Source: an uncultured Lachnospiraceae bacterium
GTDB lineage: Bacteria; Bacillota; Clostridia; Lachnospirales; Lachnospiraceae
Assembly (NCBI GenBank): GCA_910586025.1
Contig: CAJUIO010000053.1
Location: 1 to 24,258 of the forward strand
Direction: 5' to 3'
Length of the DNA stretch: 24,258 bases
In this document: positions 1 through 8,221 of the stretch, in pieces
How the letters are laid out: every line of letters starts with the position of its first letter
Position numbering within the stretch: the stretch's first letter is position 1
Translations under genes and position numbers: made by a program
The notes under the pieces: generated by a model
Told to the model about the DNA's origin: nothing
Database searches by the model: none
Seen by the model: only the letters and a program-made list of their open reading frames with translations

Positions 1-1
1 C

Positions 2-634
2 GAAGTGGAAGAGGAAGCCCCTGATGCCGGGGAGAGCAAAGAGGAGCCGGAGACTCAAATCGAAGGGGAGGAAGACGGGGAGGAAAAGGATGCCGACAGC
101 TACGAGAGAGGGATCCTTTCAGAAAACTCCTGGGAGAGCGCATTCTGGGAGCTTCGTTTTGCGCCTCCGAAGGGACTTTCCATGCTGGGCGAGGAGGAGC
201 TCAACAGCATGATGGGCCTGGGCGAGAATATGCTGGCCAATAATTTCAGCGAGCAGCAGGTGGAATACGCCAAGATGATGAATGTATACGAGATGATGAG
301 CAGCAACCTTACCGGCAGCGCTAATGTGGTGGTTACTACGGAAAAGCTCCTGGGAAGCGGTTTTTCCGCAGAGGACTATCTGGAAGCGATGAAGCAGACC
401 ATCACCTCTATTTCCACCATCTCCTACACGATACTGGAGGAGGGGCAGACCATTCAGATCGGGGATGAGACCTACGGTGTCATGAAGGCCATGGGAGAGG
501 GAAACGGCATGGTTCTCTATCAGGATTACTATGTGCGCGTAAGGGGTAACAGGGCTCTTGCAATAGCGGTTACCTACACGGACGACACCCTGGAGCTTTC
601 GCAGGAAATCATCAATTGCTTTGAGGCGCTCTAA
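2..634 (+). CDS. C-terminal part of an unrecognised protein with an acidic linker
   Basis: The frame is already open at the left edge of the window, so this is the 3' part of a longer gene; the GTG at 5 is not a convincing start. The visible 210 residues begin with about 35 residues very rich in Glu, Asp, Gly and Ser, which looks like a flexible extracytoplasmic linker. A compact domain of about 170 residues follows, with alternating polar and hydrophobic strands and an amphipathic helix near its start (LGEEELNSMMGLGENM). The later part (QTIQIGDETYGVMKA, then DYYVRVRGNRALAIAVTY) looks like a beta-rich fold ending in a helix. Lachnospiraceae encode many lipoproteins or membrane-anchored proteins of this build, but the N-terminus that would show a signal peptide is outside the window. 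I do not recognise the family and assign no function. Confidence 0.7.
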   Translation, partial: EVEEEAPDAGESKEEPETQIEGEEDGEEKDADSYERGILSENSWESAFWELRFAPPKGLSMLGEEELNSMMGLGENMLANNFSEQQVEYAKMMNVYEMMSSNLTGSANVVVTTEKLLGSGFSAEDYLEAMKQTITSISTISYTILEEGQTIQIGDETYGVMKAMGEGNGMVLYQDYYVRVRGNRALAIAVTYTDDTLELSQEIINCFEAL

Positions 635-786
635 AGACCGCGGGAGGTATGCGGAAGCCTTGCAGAGCGGAGAGCACGGTTTTTGATATCGTTACCATAA
701 AAAAGTCAGGCTCAAAATTCATATTTCGGGTATATTAATAAAATAAGGCAGTGTATTCCGGAAGGAATACCGGAAAGAGGCGGAAT

Positions 787-1581
787 ATGAATCAGGCAAT
801 TATATGGGCGGCGTTAGGAACGGGCTTTGCATTTCTGATGACGTCCCTGGGAGCCGGCGTAGTATTCATTTTCAGAAAAGAGATGGGTAAAAACGTTCAG
901 AGAGCTTTTTTGGGATTTGCGGCAGGAGTGATGATTGCGGCATCCGTCTGGTCCCTTCTTCTGCCGGCAATAGACCGGACGATTGAAATGGGCGGGATCG
1001 GATGGATCCCTGCGTCGGGCGGTTTCCTGCTTGGCGGCGTGTTTCTCACACTGATGGATCTTCTTATGCCCCATCTTCATCTGGGGGAAGCGGCGGCGGA
1101 GGGCGTGCGCTCCTCCTTCCATCGTACCACGCTGCTTGTTCTGGCAGTGACACTTCACAATATACCGGAGGGCATGGCGGTGGGGCTTGCCTTTGCCATG
1201 GCGGCCCAGCATCCGGAGGATCCTTCCCTGTATGCGGCGGCATTTGCCCTGGCGGTGGGAATCGGCATTCAGAATTTCCCGGAGGGGGCGGCTATTTCCC
1301 TTCCTCTCCGGCAGGAGGGCATGAGCCGTTTTCGGGCCTTCGTTTTCGGAAGCCTATCGGGACTCGTGGAGCTGATCTTCGGAGTGGGGATCACCCTGGC
1401 GGCATCCTTCATTGAGCCTTTTATGCCGTGGTTTCTGGCCTTTGCGGCGGGGGCCATGATCTATGTGGTGGCGGAGGAGCTGATTCCGGAAGCAAATCAG
1501 GGGGAGCACTCCAATCTGGGAACGGCCGGTGTCATGACCGGGTTCCTCATCATGATGATTCTGGATGTGGCTCTGGGCTGA
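787..1581 (+). CDS. ZIP-family divalent metal transporter (GufA/ZupT-like)
   Basis: Predicted 264-residue integral membrane protein with about eight hydrophobic segments. It carries the two signature helices of the ZIP (zinc/iron-regulated transporter-like) family: HNIPEGMAVG in the fourth membrane segment and QNFPEGAAISLP in the fifth, whose His/Asn/Glu residues form the metal path in known members. An HLHLGE motif lies in the loop before them, where many ZIP proteins are His-rich. The likely role is uptake of Zn2+ or other divalent metals across the cytoplasmic membrane. The ATG at 787 is preferred over an in-frame GTG at 751 because the purine-rich site GGAAAGAGGCGG lies just upstream and the protein then begins with the first membrane helix. 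It stands alone, with no metal regulator beside it. The family call is firm; the metal is not known. Confidence 0.93.
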   Translation: MNQAIIWAALGTGFAFLMTSLGAGVVFIFRKEMGKNVQRAFLGFAAGVMIAASVWSLLLPAIDRTIEMGGIGWIPASGGFLLGGVFLTLMDLLMPHLHLGEAAAEGVRSSFHRTTLLVLAVTLHNIPEGMAVGLAFAMAAQHPEDPSLYAAAFALAVGIGIQNFPEGAAISLPLRQEGMSRFRAFVFGSLSGLVELIFGVGITLAASFIEPFMPWFLAFAAGAMIYVVAEELIPEANQGEHSNLGTAGVMTGFLIMMILDVALG

Positions 1582-1594
1582 TGGTTCGGGCGGA

Positions 1595-1617
1595 TCCGGA
1601 GCCCTTACGGCTCCGGA
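1595..1617 (+). terminator. Hairpin after the ZIP transporter gene, possible terminator
   Basis: A perfect 9-bp GC-rich inverted repeat (TCCGGAGCC / GGCTCCGGA) with a 5-base loop starts 14 bases after the transporter stop codon. No T-tract follows, so it may be a weak or Rho-assisted terminator. From here to the promoter at 1742 I see only AT-rich sequence. Confidence 0.4.
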
Positions 1618-1741
1618 ATTCTGTCTGGAATTGACCAGCATAGCCGTGCGCACTCCCGTCGATATGATGCTCCATATGGATATTAAATATTTGAGAAATT
1701 TATAAAAAAACGATATAAATTATAAAGAATTTAAAACATCA

Positions 1742-1770
1742 TTGACAGCGGAATCGAAATCTGCTACGAT
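1742..1770 (+). promoter_or_regulatory. Sigma-A-type promoter of the type VII secretion operon
   Basis: TTGACA (1742-1747), a 17-base spacer, then TACGAT (1765-1770): a full -35, optimal spacing and four of six -10 bases. Transcription would begin near 1777, giving a leader of about 95 bases before essC. It lies in an AT-rich gap of about 290 bases that otherwise contains no gene. Confidence 0.65.
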
Positions 1771-1872
1771 AAATTCACTTCAAAATTATTCTAAATTCTG
1801 ATAACTTATCTAAGCGTTCAGAAATTATCCAATGATTACAGCTATTAAGAAAACAGGGGGTGTTTCTATTTG

Positions 1873-4800
1873 ATGAGTGCCCATGAGAACCGACGCAGTG
1901 GGCTGACCGTATTTTTGCATTATTATACCGTGAAGACATGTCTGCACGAGAAGATTGTTTTTTATCCCGGAGAGCGAAGGAGAATCCGAATTTCCGCGGC
2001 AAGGCTTGGAACCGCCCATCCTGTCGAGTTTTTGCTGGAGAGGGAGGGGGAGGCGTGGAAGGCAGATGGGGGGATTATATCCCAGGAGACCTTCTTCGTT
2101 CTGAAAACACAGGCGTTTGAGGAGGTGATGGTCATTCTCTCCGGGACGGGGAGGCGGCTTATGCCCTGCGGAAAAATACTGCTTCATGCAAAGACAGAGG
2201 TCAGCGTGGGAAAGGATTTCCGGAACGAAATTTTCTATGACTGCTTTTCCTTTATTGAATCCAGGCATATCCGTATTTACCGGGAAGGGAAGGACTTTGT
2301 GCTGGAGCGGCCGGACAGAGAGAAGGAAGAGGTGGGACTGTATGTCAATGGCAGCCGTTTTTCGGAAAAAATAATTCTGAAAAAGGGAGACCGCATGGAG
2401 CTTTGGGGACTGTCCGTGCTTTATCTGCCGGATCTGTTGATCTGCAGCGCCTTTTATGGGACGTTGAGGACGGCCGAGGGAAAGGAAACGTTTCCCGCAC
2501 CGGACAGGCGGAAGGAGGAACGGCGGGTTCGGATGCTGACGGACCACAGCCAGCCCGGGGAGACGCTTCATACCGGGGAGTTCGAGCTTTCCATGCCCCA
2601 GAGCATGAGACCTCCAAGGGAGGGGCCTGCGGCGCTTACCCTCGGCCCGTCCGTCACCATGATGCTTCCCATGATTCTCACGGCCGTGCTTGGAAGCGCC
2701 ATGATGGGAGAGGCGGGGGCAGACTATTACAAAATATCCATAGTGATGGCTCTCTCCACAGGCATTTTCAGTATTTTCTGGGGAATAGTCAATCATGAAT
2801 ACAGGAAGAGATCCTCTCTGGCGGAAATGGTCAGAAACAAGGACAGCTACAGGGAGTATCTTACGAAGACGGAGAAGTATCTGTCCTCCTGTCTTCTGGA
2901 GAATCAGTCTGTCCTGGAACGGAAATATCCATCCTGCGAGAGCATCCTTGAGGGGTGTGGGAGAGTGCTCTGGAACCGTACCGGGTTTCAGAAGGACTTT
3001 CTCTTTATCAGGCTTGGCCTTGGAGAAATTCCCTTCCAGATCCATGTGAAAAGCTCCATGGGCAGCAGGGGACCGGACCAGGATCTGCTGACCCGGGAGG
3101 CGCATGAGCTCATGGACAGATTTCGTATGCTTCCTGCGGCTCCTGTTGGAATTAATCTGGAGGAGGCGGGGATTGTGGGCTTTGCCGGAAGCCGGATTTA
3201 TCCCGTTCTTGTACAGGCCCTGGTGCAGCTTGCGGCCTGCCATGGCAGCAGGGATATGAAGATAGCCTTTTTCTATGAGGAAGGGGAGGAAGAGGAGAGA
3301 CGGATTGCGCAGTGCCTGAAATGGCTGCCCCATATCTGGAGCCGTGGGAGAAAGGTGCGCTTTCTTGCGGGAAACGAGACGGAGGCGGGTGAGATACTGC
3401 CGGAGCTGTCAAAGGAGATCACGGAGGTCGGCACAAGGGAGGGGAGGCATCCCTTCTATGTGGTCGTGGCAGCCAACCGGAGACTGACGGACGGAGAGGC
3501 CGTCGGTATCTTTGCCGGCGGGGAGAACGCAGAGGTCTATCCGGTGTTTGTGGAACGAAAGCGGGAACGGCTTCCGGGATGCTGTAGGGTTCTGGTGATT
3601 CGGGACGGGCAGCAGGAGGAAATCATTTTCTATGAAAAGGAGTCGGCCAGAAGGCAGATCCTCTCCATGGAGGAGTGCGCGGACAGCAGCGCTCAGGAGT
3701 ATATGCGGAAAATGGCGGGGGTAAGACAGCCGGGGGAGGAGGAAGACCTTCTTGCTGAGAAGGTTTCCTTTCTGGATCTGTATTCCTGCAAAGATGTGGA
3801 CGGCCTCAACTGCTGCGGCAGATGGAGGGAAAACAGGACCGGAGAGAGAATGCGGGTTCCTGTGGGAATGGGAAGGGGAGGAAAAAGGATTTTTCTGGAT
3901 ATCCATGAGAAATTTCACGGGCCGCACGGCCTCGTGGCCGGAACCACCGGCTCAGGCAAGAGCGAGCTTCTTTTGACGTATCTGTTATCTCTGGCGGTCT
4001 CCTTCGGACCGGAGGATATCAATTTTTTCATTATTGACTACAAGGGCGGAGGAATGGGGAATACGCTGTGCAGCCTGCCGCACTGTGCGGGAGTGGTCTC
4101 AAATCTCTCCGGCAGGCAGATTAAGCGTGCGCTGGCTTCCATAAAGAGCGAGAACCGCAGGAGACAGAGTCTTTTTCACCGGGCCGGTGTCAATCATGTG
4201 GAGGATTATGCGGGTCTTTACCGGGAAGGAAAGGTGGAGGAGCCGGTTCCGCATCTGCTGCTTGTGGTGGATGAATTTGCGGAGCTCAAGAAGGAGGAGC
4301 CGGAATTCATGCAGGAGATTATCAGTGTGGCGCAGGTGGGACGCAGTCTTGGGGTTCATCTGATCTTGTCCACCCAGAAGCCTGCGGGAACCGTGGACGA
4401 CAAGATCTGGAGCAACACCAGATTCCGGCTGTGCCTGCGTGTGGCGGACAGGCAGGACAGTATTGATATGCTCCGAAGACCTGATGCGGCTTATCTGACA
4501 GGAGCGGGACAGTGTTATCTGCAGGTGGGGAATCAGGAGATCTATGAGCTTTTTCAGGCAGGCTACGGCGGAGGGGAGTATGAGGAGACGGGGGATGGCA
4601 CAGACGGCGTTTTTCTGCTGCAGAATACCGGAAAGAGAGTGCGGGGGGAAGGGAGGGAAAAGAGAAGAGGGCCTACCCAGATGGAGGCGGTTATAGCCTA
4701 TATTGGCCAGACCGCCAGACAGACACTAAGCGGGAATGCGAGAGCGCTGTGGATGCCCGAGCTTCCGGAAACTCTTTATCTGGATGAGCTCAGGGCCGGG

Positions 4801-6354
4801 GAGGAAAGGGGAGAGGGGGAAATCCGCCTGTGTCTGGGACTGTGCGACGATCCGGAATGTCAGATGCAGTATCCGCTGTACTATGATCCCGCAAAGGAGG
4901 GAAATCTTTTTCTCGCCGGCGGTTCGGCCACGGGAAAGAGCACGCTCCTGCAGACGCTGCTGTGGCAGCTGTGCGGGGATTATTCCCCGCAGCAGGTGAG
5001 GATTCTGCTGGCCGGGGCGGATCATGCGGGTGTGGGGTGCTTTGAGGCCATGCCTCACTGCCTTGGAATCATGAGGGGGAAGGAGGAGGCGGAATGCTTT
5101 TTTTATCACTTGGAAAAGCTCTTTGAAGCAAGAAGGGAGATGCTTAAGGGAATCAGCTTCTGGCAGTACAGAAAGCATAACGGACCAGAGAGTGTTCTGT
5201 TTCTTGTGATCGACGGCTACGGAGGCTTCCGGGAAATGACGCAGGACGCATATCAAAGCCTGATTGAGCATCTGGCGGGAGAGGGAATCAATTATGGAAT
5301 TTATCTGATTCTCACAGCATCCGGAGCGGGAGGCGGTGATATTCCGGGAAAGCTCTTTGAAAAGATGAAGACCTCGCTTGCCTTTGAGATGAGCGACCGT
5401 TTCCAATACGGGGATATCCTGCGCAGGTATCAGACCTCGGTCTGGCCAAAGGAGAATGTGAAGGGAAGGGGACTTTGCCGGATATCCGAGCGCATTCTGG
5501 AATTTCAGGTGCCTCTCGTGGCTCCAGGGGATGATTATCAGCGCATCGAAAGGATCGAGGAGCTTGTAAAAAGATGGGACGGCGCATGCCCTGACATCAG
5601 GCGGGAGAGATTTCCGGTGGTTCCCGCAAAGCCTTGCTATCATTCCATGCTTCGGGATTTTGCGGGGCAGGAGACGGCGGAGGGGGATCTTCCCATAGGC
5701 TATGAGGAGATCAGCGGGTATATCAAGACAGTTAGCCTTAAAGAGGGGGATACCTTCCTGATATCCGGAGCGCCGCAGACAGGCAAGAGAAATCTGCTGC
5801 TTTGCATGATGGAAGGAATATGGAAGCTGGGCGGGAGAACGGCTCTCATTGACAGAAAGAGGATGCTCGGTGCGAGAGCTCTGGAAGCGGCATCCATTCA
5901 GGGGCAGGAGGAGAGGCTGACGGTAATTTCAGATGGAGCCTCCTTTGCAAGCTGGTACTGCGGCCGGAAGGACAGACAGGAGGGCTGGTATCTGTGCCTG
6001 TGTGATCTTGCGGATTTTACCGGAATGCTGTGCGGGTATGAGGAGGAGATTAGGGAAGCGGGGAAGGAGCTGGAACAGCGCCTGGAGCAGGGCCGTCTTT
6101 TTCCTGTCATTGCCCTGCAGTGTCCGGGAAAGGAGACGGAGGCCTTTGGAACGCCGCTTTTTGAACAGTTTGTGAAATGTCAGTGCGGTGTCCATCTTGG
6201 CGGAAATGTGGATAATCAGAGAATGCTTGCCATGGATGATCTGGGATATACGCAGATGAGCAGGGCGCTGGCTCCCGGAAACGGCTTTTATAAGTCAGGC
6301 CCCTATGGCAGGACGGAAAGGATAAGGATACCTTTATATGATGATATTAGTTGA
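1873..6354 (+). CDS. essC: Type VIIb secretion ATPase EssC (FtsK/SpoIIIE family)
   Basis: A 1493-residue membrane-anchored motor ATPase, the defining component of Firmicutes type VII secretion, which drives export of WXG100 and LXG-type substrates. Domain order matches EssC. An N-terminal forkhead-associated region covers about residues 110-190. Two membrane helices follow at about 261-278 and 287-306, then three FtsK-like ATPase domains. Domain 1 has an intact Walker A (GTTGSGKS, about 690-697) and Walker B (LLLVVDEF, near 800). Domain 2 has GGSATGKST (about 1016) but a Walker B ending IDGYGG with no Glu. Domain 3 has a degenerate Walker A, GAPQTGKRN (about 1299), lacking the Ser/Thr after Lys. 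Intact D1 with weaker D2/D3 is usual in the family. ATG 1873 (just after an in-frame TTG) is used, with AGGGGG upstream. The gene heads a dense operon and overlaps the next gene. EssA, EssB and EsaA are not in the window. Confidence 0.95.
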   Translation: MSAHENRRSGLTVFLHYYTVKTCLHEKIVFYPGERRRIRISAARLGTAHPVEFLLEREGEAWKADGGIISQETFFVLKTQAFEEVMVILSGTGRRLMPCGKILLHAKTEVSVGKDFRNEIFYDCFSFIESRHIRIYREGKDFVLERPDREKEEVGLYVNGSRFSEKIILKKGDRMELWGLSVLYLPDLLICSAFYGTLRTAEGKETFPAPDRRKEERRVRMLTDHSQPGETLHTGEFELSMPQSMRPPREGPAALTLGPSVTMMLPMILTAVLGSAMMGEAGADYYKISIVMALSTGIFSIFWGIVNHEYRKRSSLAEMVRNKDSYREYLTKTEKYLSSCLLENQSVLERKYPSCESILEGCGRVLWNRTGFQKDFLFIRLGLGEIPFQIHVKSSMGSRGPDQDLLTREAHELMDRFRMLPAAPVGINLEEAGIVGFAGSRIYPVLVQALVQLAACHGSRDMKIAFFYEEGEEEERRIAQCLKWLPHIWSRGRKVRFLAGNETEAGEILPELSKEITEVGTREGRHPFYVVVAANRRLTDGEAVGIFAGGENAEVYPVFVERKRERLPGCCRVLVIRDGQQEEIIFYEKESARRQILSMEECADSSAQEYMRKMAGVRQPGEEEDLLAEKVSFLDLYSCKDVDGLNCCGRWRENRTGERMRVPVGMGRGGKRIFLDIHEKFHGPHGLVAGTTGSGKSELLLTYLLSLAVSFGPEDINFFIIDYKGGGMGNTLCSLPHCAGVVSNLSGRQIKRALASIKSENRRRQSLFHRAGVNHVEDYAGLYREGKVEEPVPHLLLVVDEFAELKKEEPEFMQEIISVAQVGRSLGVHLILSTQKPAGTVDDKIWSNTRFRLCLRVADRQDSIDMLRRPDAAYLTGAGQCYLQVGNQEIYELFQAGYGGGEYEETGDGTDGVFLLQNTGKRVRGEGREKRRGPTQMEAVIAYIGQTARQTLSGNARALWMPELPETLYLDELRAGEERGEGEIRLCLGLCDDPECQMQYPLYYDPAKEGNLFLAGGSATGKSTLLQTLLWQLCGDYSPQQVRILLAGADHAGVGCFEAMPHCLGIMRGKEEAECFFYHLEKLFEARREMLKGISFWQYRKHNGPESVLFLVIDGYGGFREMTQDAYQSLIEHLAGEGINYGIYLILTASGAGGGDIPGKLFEKMKTSLAFEMSDRFQYGDILRRYQTSVWPKENVKGRGLCRISERILEFQVPLVAPGDDYQRIERIEELVKRWDGACPDIRRERFPVVPAKPCYHSMLRDFAGQETAEGDLPIGYEEISGYIKTVSLKEGDTFLISGAPQTGKRNLLLCMMEGIWKLGGRTALIDRKRMLGARALEAASIQGQEERLTVISDGASFASWYCGRKDRQEGWYLCLCDLADFTGMLCGYEEEIREAGKELEQRLEQGRLFPVIALQCPGKETEAFGTPLFEQFVKCQCGVHLGGNVDNQRMLAMDDLGYTQMSRALAPGNGFYKSGPYGRTERIRIPLYDDIS

Positions 6355-6586
6355 TATTCAGATTCCCGCGGTTAACCGTATCTGTGATTTTGAGCTGGAC
6401 GAAGAAATTCCGGTGGGAGAGATCATAGAGAAGGCTGCGCATCTTGCGGCATTTGCGGAGGGGATGCAGGTCTGCGGCAGCGACAAAATGTATTTATATG
6501 CCGTTCAGAGGGAAAGCCTGCTGGATAAGACGTTGTCGCTCGGGCAGCAGGGAATACAAAGCGGGGAAACGCTGGTCTTATTTTGA
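6338..6586 (+). CDS. esaB: YukD/EsaB-like ubiquitin-fold T7SS accessory protein
   Basis: An 82-residue protein beginning MMILVDIQIPAVNRICDFEL, an opening beta-hairpin like that of YukD/EsaB, the small ubiquitin-like cytoplasmic proteins found in T7SSb loci. The length is right for the family (about 80 residues), and it ends QSGETLVLF, a typical final strand. The start codon lies inside the last codons of essC (17-base overlap), so the two are translationally coupled. EsaB proteins are needed for secretion or its regulation in characterised systems. The family call rests on size, predicted strand pattern and position rather than a catalytic motif. Confidence 0.82.
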   Translation: MMILVDIQIPAVNRICDFELDEEIPVGEIIEKAAHLAAFAEGMQVCGSDKMYLYAVQRESLLDKTLSLGQQGIQSGETLVLF

Positions 6587-6605
6587 GAGGAAGGAGACGG
6601 ATACA

Positions 6606-6899
6606 ATGGATCGATGGAATCTGGCATTTGAGGCACCCCGGCTTAAGACAAGGGAGACCATGCTTTTGGAAGGCCTCACCGGAATTTTTGATCTGCTTAA
6701 CAGGCTGAAGGAGGAGCTTGCGCTGATTCAGGAGAGCTGGGAGGGGGAGGCGGGAAGAATTTACTGCGATTCCTTTCAGAGAGGGCTTGGGGAGGGATAT
6801 GAGTGTGCCAGACGGATGGGTGAGGTGATCTGCGTTCTGGTCCGGGCGGAGGAAGAGTTTATAAGATGCGAGGCGGAGGTCTTATCCCGGCTGGGCTAG
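6606..6899 (+). CDS. WXG100-like small helical T7SS protein (1 of 5)
   Basis: A 97-residue, mostly helical protein with ESWEGEAGRIYCDSF near the middle. The Trp-Glu-Gly in a turn between two helices is the WXG100 signature. It would form a helical hairpin and either be exported by the EssC machine or act as a targeting partner for a larger substrate. ATG 6606 is chosen because AAGGAG lies about 8 bases upstream; the frame extends further 5' but inside the preceding gene. It sits 19 bases after esaB and is followed closely by four similar small genes. The WXG motif is clear, but overall resemblance to EsxA is moderate. Confidence 0.8.
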   Translation: MDRWNLAFEAPRLKTRETMLLEGLTGIFDLLNRLKEELALIQESWEGEAGRIYCDSFQRGLGEGYECARRMGEVICVLVRAEEEFIRCEAEVLSRLG

Positions 6900-6919
6900 A
6901 GAGAAAAAGGAGGAGAGAC

Positions 6920-7237
6920 ATGGGCGGATATGAGACGCGGGATGGCGATAAAATTCAGGTAAGGCCGGAGTTCCTGACACAGAAATCCTGCGAGATGGCG
7001 GAATTGTGCGGCAGGCTTGCGCAGGCCTATGCGGAAATCGGAGCGCTTGCGCAGGGGACGCAGGAATGCTTTGCGGGCAGAAGCGGGGAACGGTTCCGAA
7101 GGAGAATTGAGAAGCGCAGGCAGGAGGGTGAAGAGCTTTCCGGGGAGCTCCGAAAGCTTTCCGAAAGGCTGCGGGAGATTGCTGGGGAATATGCTCTTGC
7201 GGAAAAGGAGAACAGGAATGTCATTGGAGGAAATTGA
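6920..7237 (+). CDS. Divergent WXG100-like helical protein lacking the Trp (2 of 5)
   Basis: A 105-residue charged, helical protein. The turn expected to carry WXG reads ECFAGRSGERFRRRIEKR, with Phe in place of Trp but the following G..S...F pattern kept, so it looks like a divergent WXG100 or Lap/EsxB-type partner. The second half is a strongly charged amphipathic helix (EELSGELRKLSERLREIAGEY). A good site, AAAAAGGAGG, precedes ATG 6920. The 3' end overlaps the next gene by 20 bases. Such non-canonical small helical proteins often pair with the secretion domain of an LXG-type toxin. The role here is inferred from context. Confidence 0.7.
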   Translation: MGGYETRDGDKIQVRPEFLTQKSCEMAELCGRLAQAYAEIGALAQGTQECFAGRSGERFRRRIEKRRQEGEELSGELRKLSERLREIAGEYALAEKENRNVIGGN

Positions 7238-7529
7238 GGTAAATTTTGAACAGATGAAGGCGCTTGGGGATTCTCTGTCCCTGACCGCAAAGGGCCTGTG
7301 TGGAATCGCAAATGATTCGGGAATCAGGACGCTGACCGACCTGAGGGCGGCGTGGGTGAGCGGCAATGCGGATGCTTTTGCCCGGAAGGAGGTGAGAATA
7401 CTGGAACAGATCAGGGAGAGCGCCGGGAAGCTGGATGCATTGTCCTGCGAGATCCGGAAAAAGGCCGAACAGATTTACAGACTGGAGGTCTGGAACACTC
7501 TGACTGCAAGGGCAAGAAGCTACAGATAA
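7218..7529 (+). CDS. WXG100-like helical protein with a WVSG turn (3 of 5)
   Basis: A 103-residue helical protein. Its central turn is AAWVSGNADAFARKEVRIL: Trp then Gly (WxxG, one residue longer than WXG) followed by the family's downstream aromatic/charged pattern. ATG 7218 lies within the last codons of the preceding gene and has AAAAGGAGAAC just upstream, so the pair is translationally coupled and probably co-produced. This favours a heterodimer with gene 2 of the cluster. Function as a T7SS partner or substrate is inferred from fold pattern and position. Confidence 0.72.
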   Translation: MSLEEIEVNFEQMKALGDSLSLTAKGLCGIANDSGIRTLTDLRAAWVSGNADAFARKEVRILEQIRESAGKLDALSCEIRKKAEQIYRLEVWNTLTARARSYR

Positions 7530-7574
7530 AAATTCGTTTCGGGAACAGACAACATCAAAAAGGAGGAAGAAAGA

Positions 7575-7874
7575 ATGGCAATGATTCAGGTTACCTCGGC
7601 AAGGCTGAGAAGTGCGGCGGGAGAGCTGCAGAATTTAAACGGACAATTTCAGGGAAAGGCCCGGGATCTTCAGGGAAAGGAGCAGGCACTGTGCCAGATG
7701 TGGGACGGACAGGCAAAGGATGCGTTCCACGGCGCGTTTTCAAGAGACAGTCAGCAGATGGATGCCTTTTTCCGGCTGATCAATCAGTACATACAGGCGC
7801 TCCTCGAGATCGCAAAGAGATATGAGCAGGCTGAGGCGAGAAACGCACAGACGGCAGCGTCAAGAACCTATTAG
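7575..7874 (+). CDS. WXG100 family protein (4 of 5)
   Basis: A 99-residue protein of canonical WXG100 size and pattern: N-terminal helix (VTSARLRSAAGELQNLNGQF), turn MWDGQAKDAFHGAF with the Trp-x-Gly, second helix (FFRLINQYIQALLEIAKRYEQ), and a short tail ending with several Ala. The YEQAEARN segment resembles the C-terminal YxxxD/E export signal region of Esx proteins (Y-E-Q-A-E). AAAAGGAGGAAGAA precedes the ATG. It is likely secreted as a dimer through EssC. Confidence 0.9.
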   Translation: MAMIQVTSARLRSAAGELQNLNGQFQGKARDLQGKEQALCQMWDGQAKDAFHGAFSRDSQQMDAFFRLINQYIQALLEIAKRYEQAEARNAQTAASRTY

Positions 7875-7906
7875 GACATCGGCAGAAGAAAGGAGAACAT
7901 AGGATT

Positions 7907-8221
7907 ATGGAAGGAATGTTAAGAGTAACGCCGGAGAAGCTGCTGCAGACCTCCGGAGAATTCGCAGCACTTGGAAATCAGATGAAAAATCTCACAGGGG
8001 AGATGCTGTCCCTGGTGAAAAGGCTAAGCGGTGTCTGGCAGGGAGAAGCGGCTTCCGCCTATGGAAACAAGTTCGATTCGCTCTCTCCGGATATGGAGAA
8101 GCTATATCGCATGGTACAGGAGCATGTGCAGGATCTGCAGGAGATGGCGAGACAGTATCAGACGGCGGAAAAAGGAAATATGGACCAGGGCAGCGGTCTT
8201 GGAAGCAATATTATCTCATGA
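7907..8221 (+). CDS. WXG100 family protein, EsxA-like (5 of 5)
   Basis: A 104-residue WXG100 protein: MLRVTPEKLLQTSGEF start (like the MI(K/R)xxPExL opening of Esx proteins), a turn GVWQGEAASAYGNKF with Trp-Gln-Gly, second helix (MVQEHVQDLQEMARQYQTAE) ending in a Y-Q-T-A-E signal-like motif, and a Gly/Ser-rich tail. AGAAAGGAGAAC precedes ATG 7907. Its stop codon overlaps the next gene's start (ATGA), coupling it to the lipoprotein and lipase genes. This is the most canonical Esx protein of the cluster. Confidence 0.92.
   Translation: MEGMLRVTPEKLLQTSGEFAALGNQMKNLTGEMLSLVKRLSGVWQGEAASAYGNKFDSLSPDMEKLYRMVQEHVQDLQEMARQYQTAEKGNMDQGSGLGSNIIS

Noticed and set aside
1825..3333. 502-codon open frame on the minus strand
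   Set aside because: It lies antisense within essC, whose protein has clear family domains in this region. The translation is rich in Pro, His, Arg and Leu and has no recognisable domain, as expected for the complement of GC-rich coding DNA.
4726..5643. 305-codon open frame on the minus strand
   Set aside because: Antisense to essC, with no domain motif and no ribosome site of note.
6444..6605. Longer version of the first WXG100-like protein
   Set aside because: The extension overlaps esaB in another frame, is basic and low-complexity, and the ATG at 6606 has a much better Shine-Dalgarno site.
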